Positions 61,825-64,000 of a stretch of 64,000 bases of DNA are shown here, piece after piece. How positions within the stretch are numbered: position 1 is the stretch's first letter; the number at the start of each line of letters is the position of its first letter. The translations under genes were made by a program, and so were the position numbers. The notes beneath the pieces were generated by a model. It did not search any database and had not been told where the DNA came from. It saw only the letters and a program-made list of their open reading frames with translations. The stretch lies in assembly GCF_042677045.1 (NCBI RefSeq), contig NZ_JBHTIH010000003.1, positions 806,001 through 870,000 of the forward strand. Direction: 5' to 3'. The stretch is from Lysobacter_K koreensis (GTDB taxonomy: Bacteria; Pseudomonadota; Gammaproteobacteria; Xanthomonadales; Xanthomonadaceae).

Positions 61825-63615
61825 TCAGGCGTCGAATGCGGCCGCGTCGAGCGTGGTCAGCGTCTGCGTGCCGCTTTCGATCGCGGCGGCGTGCGCGAGC
61901 GTGCGCGGCAACAGGCGGGCGAAGTAGAAGCGCGCGGTCTCGCGCTTGCCAGCCTTGAACGCGTCCGACTGCGCCGAGGCCTCGCTCGCCGCGACGCTGC
62001 GCGCCCACCAGTAGGCCAGCGCGACATAGCCCGAGTACATCAGGTAGTCGTAGGCAGCGGCGCCGACCTCATCGGCGTTGGCGGCCGCGCGCTTGCCGAC
62101 CTGCATCGTCAGCTGCGTCCACTGCGCGGCCTTGTCGCGCAACGGCGCGATGAACTCGGCGACGGCGGCGTTGGCTTCGTTGTCGGCGCAGAACTGCTCG
62201 ATCATCCCGAGCAGCACCTGCAGGCCCGCGCCTTGCAACTGCATGACCTTGCGGCCGAGCAGGTCCAGCGCCTGGATGCCGGTGGTGCCTTCGTACAAGG
62301 TGGTGATGCGGGCGTCGCGCGCGAGCTGCTCGATGCCGTGCTCGGCGATATAGCCATGGCCGCCGTAGCACTGCAGCGCGTGGTAGGTGCATTCCACGCC
62401 CCATTCGGTCAGGCAGGCCTTGACGATCGGGGTCATGAACCCAAGCAGCGCGTCGGCCTGCGCGCGCTCGGCTTCGTCGGGCGCGTGGTGGGCGATGTCG
62501 ACCAGCAACGCGCCGTGGTAGCCCATCACCCGGCCGCCCTCGATCAGCGCCTTGCAGGTCAGCAGCATGCGGCGCACGTCGGGGTGGACGATGATCGGGT
62601 CGGCGGCCTTTTCCGGGAACTTGGCGCCGGACAGCGCGCGCATCTGCAGGCGGTCGCGCGAATACGCCAGCGCGTTCTGGTAGGCGCGGTCGGACAGACC
62701 CAAACCTTGCAGGCCGACGGCGAGGCGCGCGGTGTTCATCATGGTGAACATCGCCATCAGGCCCTTGTGCGGCTGGCCGATGAGGTAGCCCTGCGCGCCG
62801 TCGAAATTGAGCACGCAGGTCGCCGAACCGTGGATGCCCATCTTGTGCTCGAGACTGCCGCAGCGCACCGTGTTGGCGCCGCCGGTATTGCCGTCGCGGT
62901 CCACGCGCACCTTCGGCACCAGGAACAGCGAGATGCCCTTGCTGCCGGCCGGGGCGTCGGGCAGGCGCGCGAGCACGAGGTGGACGATGTTGTCGGTGAA
63001 GTCGTGCTCGCCGGCGGTGATGAAGATCTTGGTACCGGTGATCGCATGGCTGCCATCGGCCTGCGGCTGCGCGCGGGTCTTGAGCAGGCCCAGGTCGGTG
63101 CCGCAGTGCGGCTCGGTCAGGCACATGGTGCCGGTCCAGCGGCCCTCGACCAGCGGCTTGAGGAACACCTCCTGCTGCCAGGCCTGGCCGTGCTGGATCA
63201 GTGCCTCGGTGGCGCCGGCCGAAAGCAGCGGGAAGTTGCCCCAGGCCAGGTTCGCCGCGTCGATCATTTCCTTGAGCGGCACGCCGGCCGCATGCGGCAA
63301 CCCCTGTCCGCCGAACTCGACCGGCGACACCAGTCCCGCCCAGCCGCCCTCGACGAACTGCGCGTAGGCCTGCTTGAAACCCGGCGGGGTGGTGACCGCG
63401 CCGCTGGACTTGTCGTGCACGCAGCCAATGCGGTCGCCGATCGCGTTGAGCGGCGCGAGCACCGTCTCGCAGAAGCGCGCGCCCTCGTCGAGCACCGCGT
63501 CGAGCACGTCGCGGGTGGCATCGGCGAAACCGAGCTTGGCGAAGACCGCCTCGGCGCCGATCACGTCGTACAGGGCGAAGCGCATGTCGTTGAGGGGGGC
63601 TTTGTAGGTGCTCAT
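61825..63615 (-). CDS. Acyl-CoA dehydrogenase (FadE/DmdC-like, ~600 residues)
   Basis: 596 residues, the long class of acyl-CoA dehydrogenase. Motifs are GTMCLTEPHCGTDLG (FAD/substrate), ITGTKIFITAGEHD, CYGGHGYIAEHGIEQLARDARITTLYEGTTGIQALDLLGRK with the catalytic-Glu region (YEGT), and a C-terminal extension (DUF4974-free helical tail). It oxidises acyl-CoA to enoyl-CoA in fatty-acid degradation, passing electrons to ETF. Chain-length preference is not evident. It stands without other beta-oxidation genes here. Confidence 0.93.
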   Translation of the reverse strand: MSTYKAPLNDMRFALYDVIGAEAVFAKLGFADATRDVLDAVLDEGARFCETVLAPLNAIGDRIGCVHDKSSGAVTTPPGFKQAYAQFVEGGWAGLVSPVEFGGQGLPHAAGVPLKEMIDAANLAWGNFPLLSAGATEALIQHGQAWQQEVFLKPLVEGRWTGTMCLTEPHCGTDLGLLKTRAQPQADGSHAITGTKIFITAGEHDFTDNIVHLVLARLPDAPAGSKGISLFLVPKVRVDRDGNTGGANTVRCGSLEHKMGIHGSATCVLNFDGAQGYLIGQPHKGLMAMFTMMNTARLAVGLQGLGLSDRAYQNALAYSRDRLQMRALSGAKFPEKAADPIIVHPDVRRMLLTCKALIEGGRVMGYHGALLVDIAHHAPDEAERAQADALLGFMTPIVKACLTEWGVECTYHALQCYGGHGYIAEHGIEQLARDARITTLYEGTTGIQALDLLGRKVMQLQGAGLQVLLGMIEQFCADNEANAAVAEFIAPLRDKAAQWTQLTMQVGKRAAANADEVGAAAYDYLMYSGYVALAYWWARSVAASEASAQSDAFKAGKRETARFYFARLLPRTLAHAAAIESGTQTLTTLDAAAFDA

Positions 63616-63677
63616 CGGCGGCCGTCAGGAGTTGGAAAGGAGAAGAATGGAATTGCCGGGCGTGTGGTTTCGATGGC

Positions 63678-64000
63678 CTAGCGCAGCACCCCGGGCAACC
63701 CGGGTGCCGGGCTCAGCGCGCTGCTGCGGTCGATCTCGTAGCTGCGGCGCTTGCCTTCGTCGGGCGTGGCCGCAAGCGTGCCCTTGAGCGTGTAGTCGAC
63801 GCTGCGGCGATTGGCGAGCGCATCGGCGACGGCGAGCTTGGCCGCGGCCGACGGCGTCAGCACCACGCTGATCACGTCCGCCGATTCCGGGCCGACCGAC
63901 AGACTCGGACTGGCCTGCAACGTGCCGGCCGCGTGCTCGCCGATCGCCAGCGCCAGCGCCACCTCGTCGAAGCGCATCGGGATGCTGCTGAAATTCTCGA
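63678..64000 (-). CDS. LEA type 2/WHy-domain protein, C-terminal part
   Basis: The gene enters from the right edge; about 107 residues are visible and the start is missing. The frame (ENFSSIPMRFDEVALALAIGEHAAGTLQASPSLSVGPESADVISVVL) fits the WHy/LEA-2 pattern of a short beta-sandwich that follows NP-like residues, often an exported lipoprotein. LEA-2 proteins are associated with desiccation or membrane stress. It lies 62 bases upstream of the acyl-CoA dehydrogenase on the same strand. Family call is moderate because only part is visible. Confidence 0.6.
   Translation of the reverse strand, partial: ENFSSIPMRFDEVALALAIGEHAAGTLQASPSLSVGPESADVISVVLTPSAAAKLAVADALANRRSVDYTLKGTLAATPDEGKRRSYEIDRSSALSPAPGLPGVLR

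Noticed and set aside
59550..61958. An 802-codon plus-strand open frame opposite the receiver-like and HNH genes
   Set aside because: The minus-strand genes carry recognisable domains (HNH Cys pairs) while this frame is Arg/Gly/Ala-rich without features.

Overview
The window is GC-rich chromosomal DNA from a gammaproteobacterium. Gene content and order fit the family Xanthomonadaceae/Lysobacteraceae (Lysobacter, Luteimonas or a relative). Supporting signs are the petABC-sspAB block, thrS-infC-rpmI-rplT-pheST-ihfA-merR-tRNA-Pro, an Oar-like TonB receptor, a gumN-type gene beside tRNA-Pro, a fimT-pilVWXY1E cluster and a beta/gamma-type cytochrome b. Genus is not resolvable by eye. Most genes are intact housekeeping genes. 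There is no prophage, integrase, transposase or CRISPR array.

Layout. 1-4.4 kb: start of a POT peptide transporter, an exported S9 peptidase, a small basic protein, a degenerate 21-22 bp tandem repeat array and a nitronate monooxygenase. 4.4-8.3 kb: cstA-ybdD and corA. 8.4-18.8 kb: the remains of a miaB-phoH-ybeY-corC operon on the minus strand. It is interrupted by a plus-strand TetR/HlyD/ABC-2 exporter cassette (13.3-17.3 kb) and by a small plus-strand gene, and it ends in a translationally coupled DUF4105 membrane protein where lnt often sits. 19-24 kb: lytic transglycosylase, bc1 complex (petABC), sspA and sspB. 24.2-29.4 kb: a repeat-rich interval, a DUF3301 protein, an FHA protein, nadC-trm112, purEK and sodB. 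29.5-31.2 kb: three overlapping genes, grxD-SDR-marC. 31.4-36.1 kb: a TonB-dependent receptor and ppnN. 36.2-44.9 kb: a type IV pilus minor pilin operon (fimT-pilV-pilW-pilX-pilY1-pilE) with a divergent AlgZ/LytS-type kinase, tRNA-Asn and a second fimT-like gene. 45-47.9 kb: uvrB, a BON-LysM protein and tRNA-Val. 48.2-56.2 kb: translation genes thrS, infC (AUC start), rpmI, rplT, pheS, pheT, then ihfA, a MerR regulator and tRNA-Pro. 56.4-64 kb: a GumN/TraB-like protein, dxs, a receiver-like hypothetical protein, an HNH endonuclease, an acyl-CoA dehydrogenase and a partial LEA-2/WHy protein.

Intergenic DNA is rich in short palindromic repeats of several families: REP/REPIN-like pairs, ATTCCC-N8-GGGAAT (dRS3-like) inverted pairs, and a repeat that forms the end of purE. 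One REPIN supplies the pheS stop codon. Three intrinsic terminators share almost the same stem.

No clearly new multi-gene system stands out. The items most worth a second look are the DUF4105/Lnb-like protein in the lnt position, the 21-22 bp repeat array, the receiver-like protein at 59.6-60.9 kb, the GumN-like gene beside tRNA-Pro without a gum cluster, the exporter cassette that splits a conserved operon, and the short-chain dehydrogenase relative that has lost its catalytic Ser and Lys.
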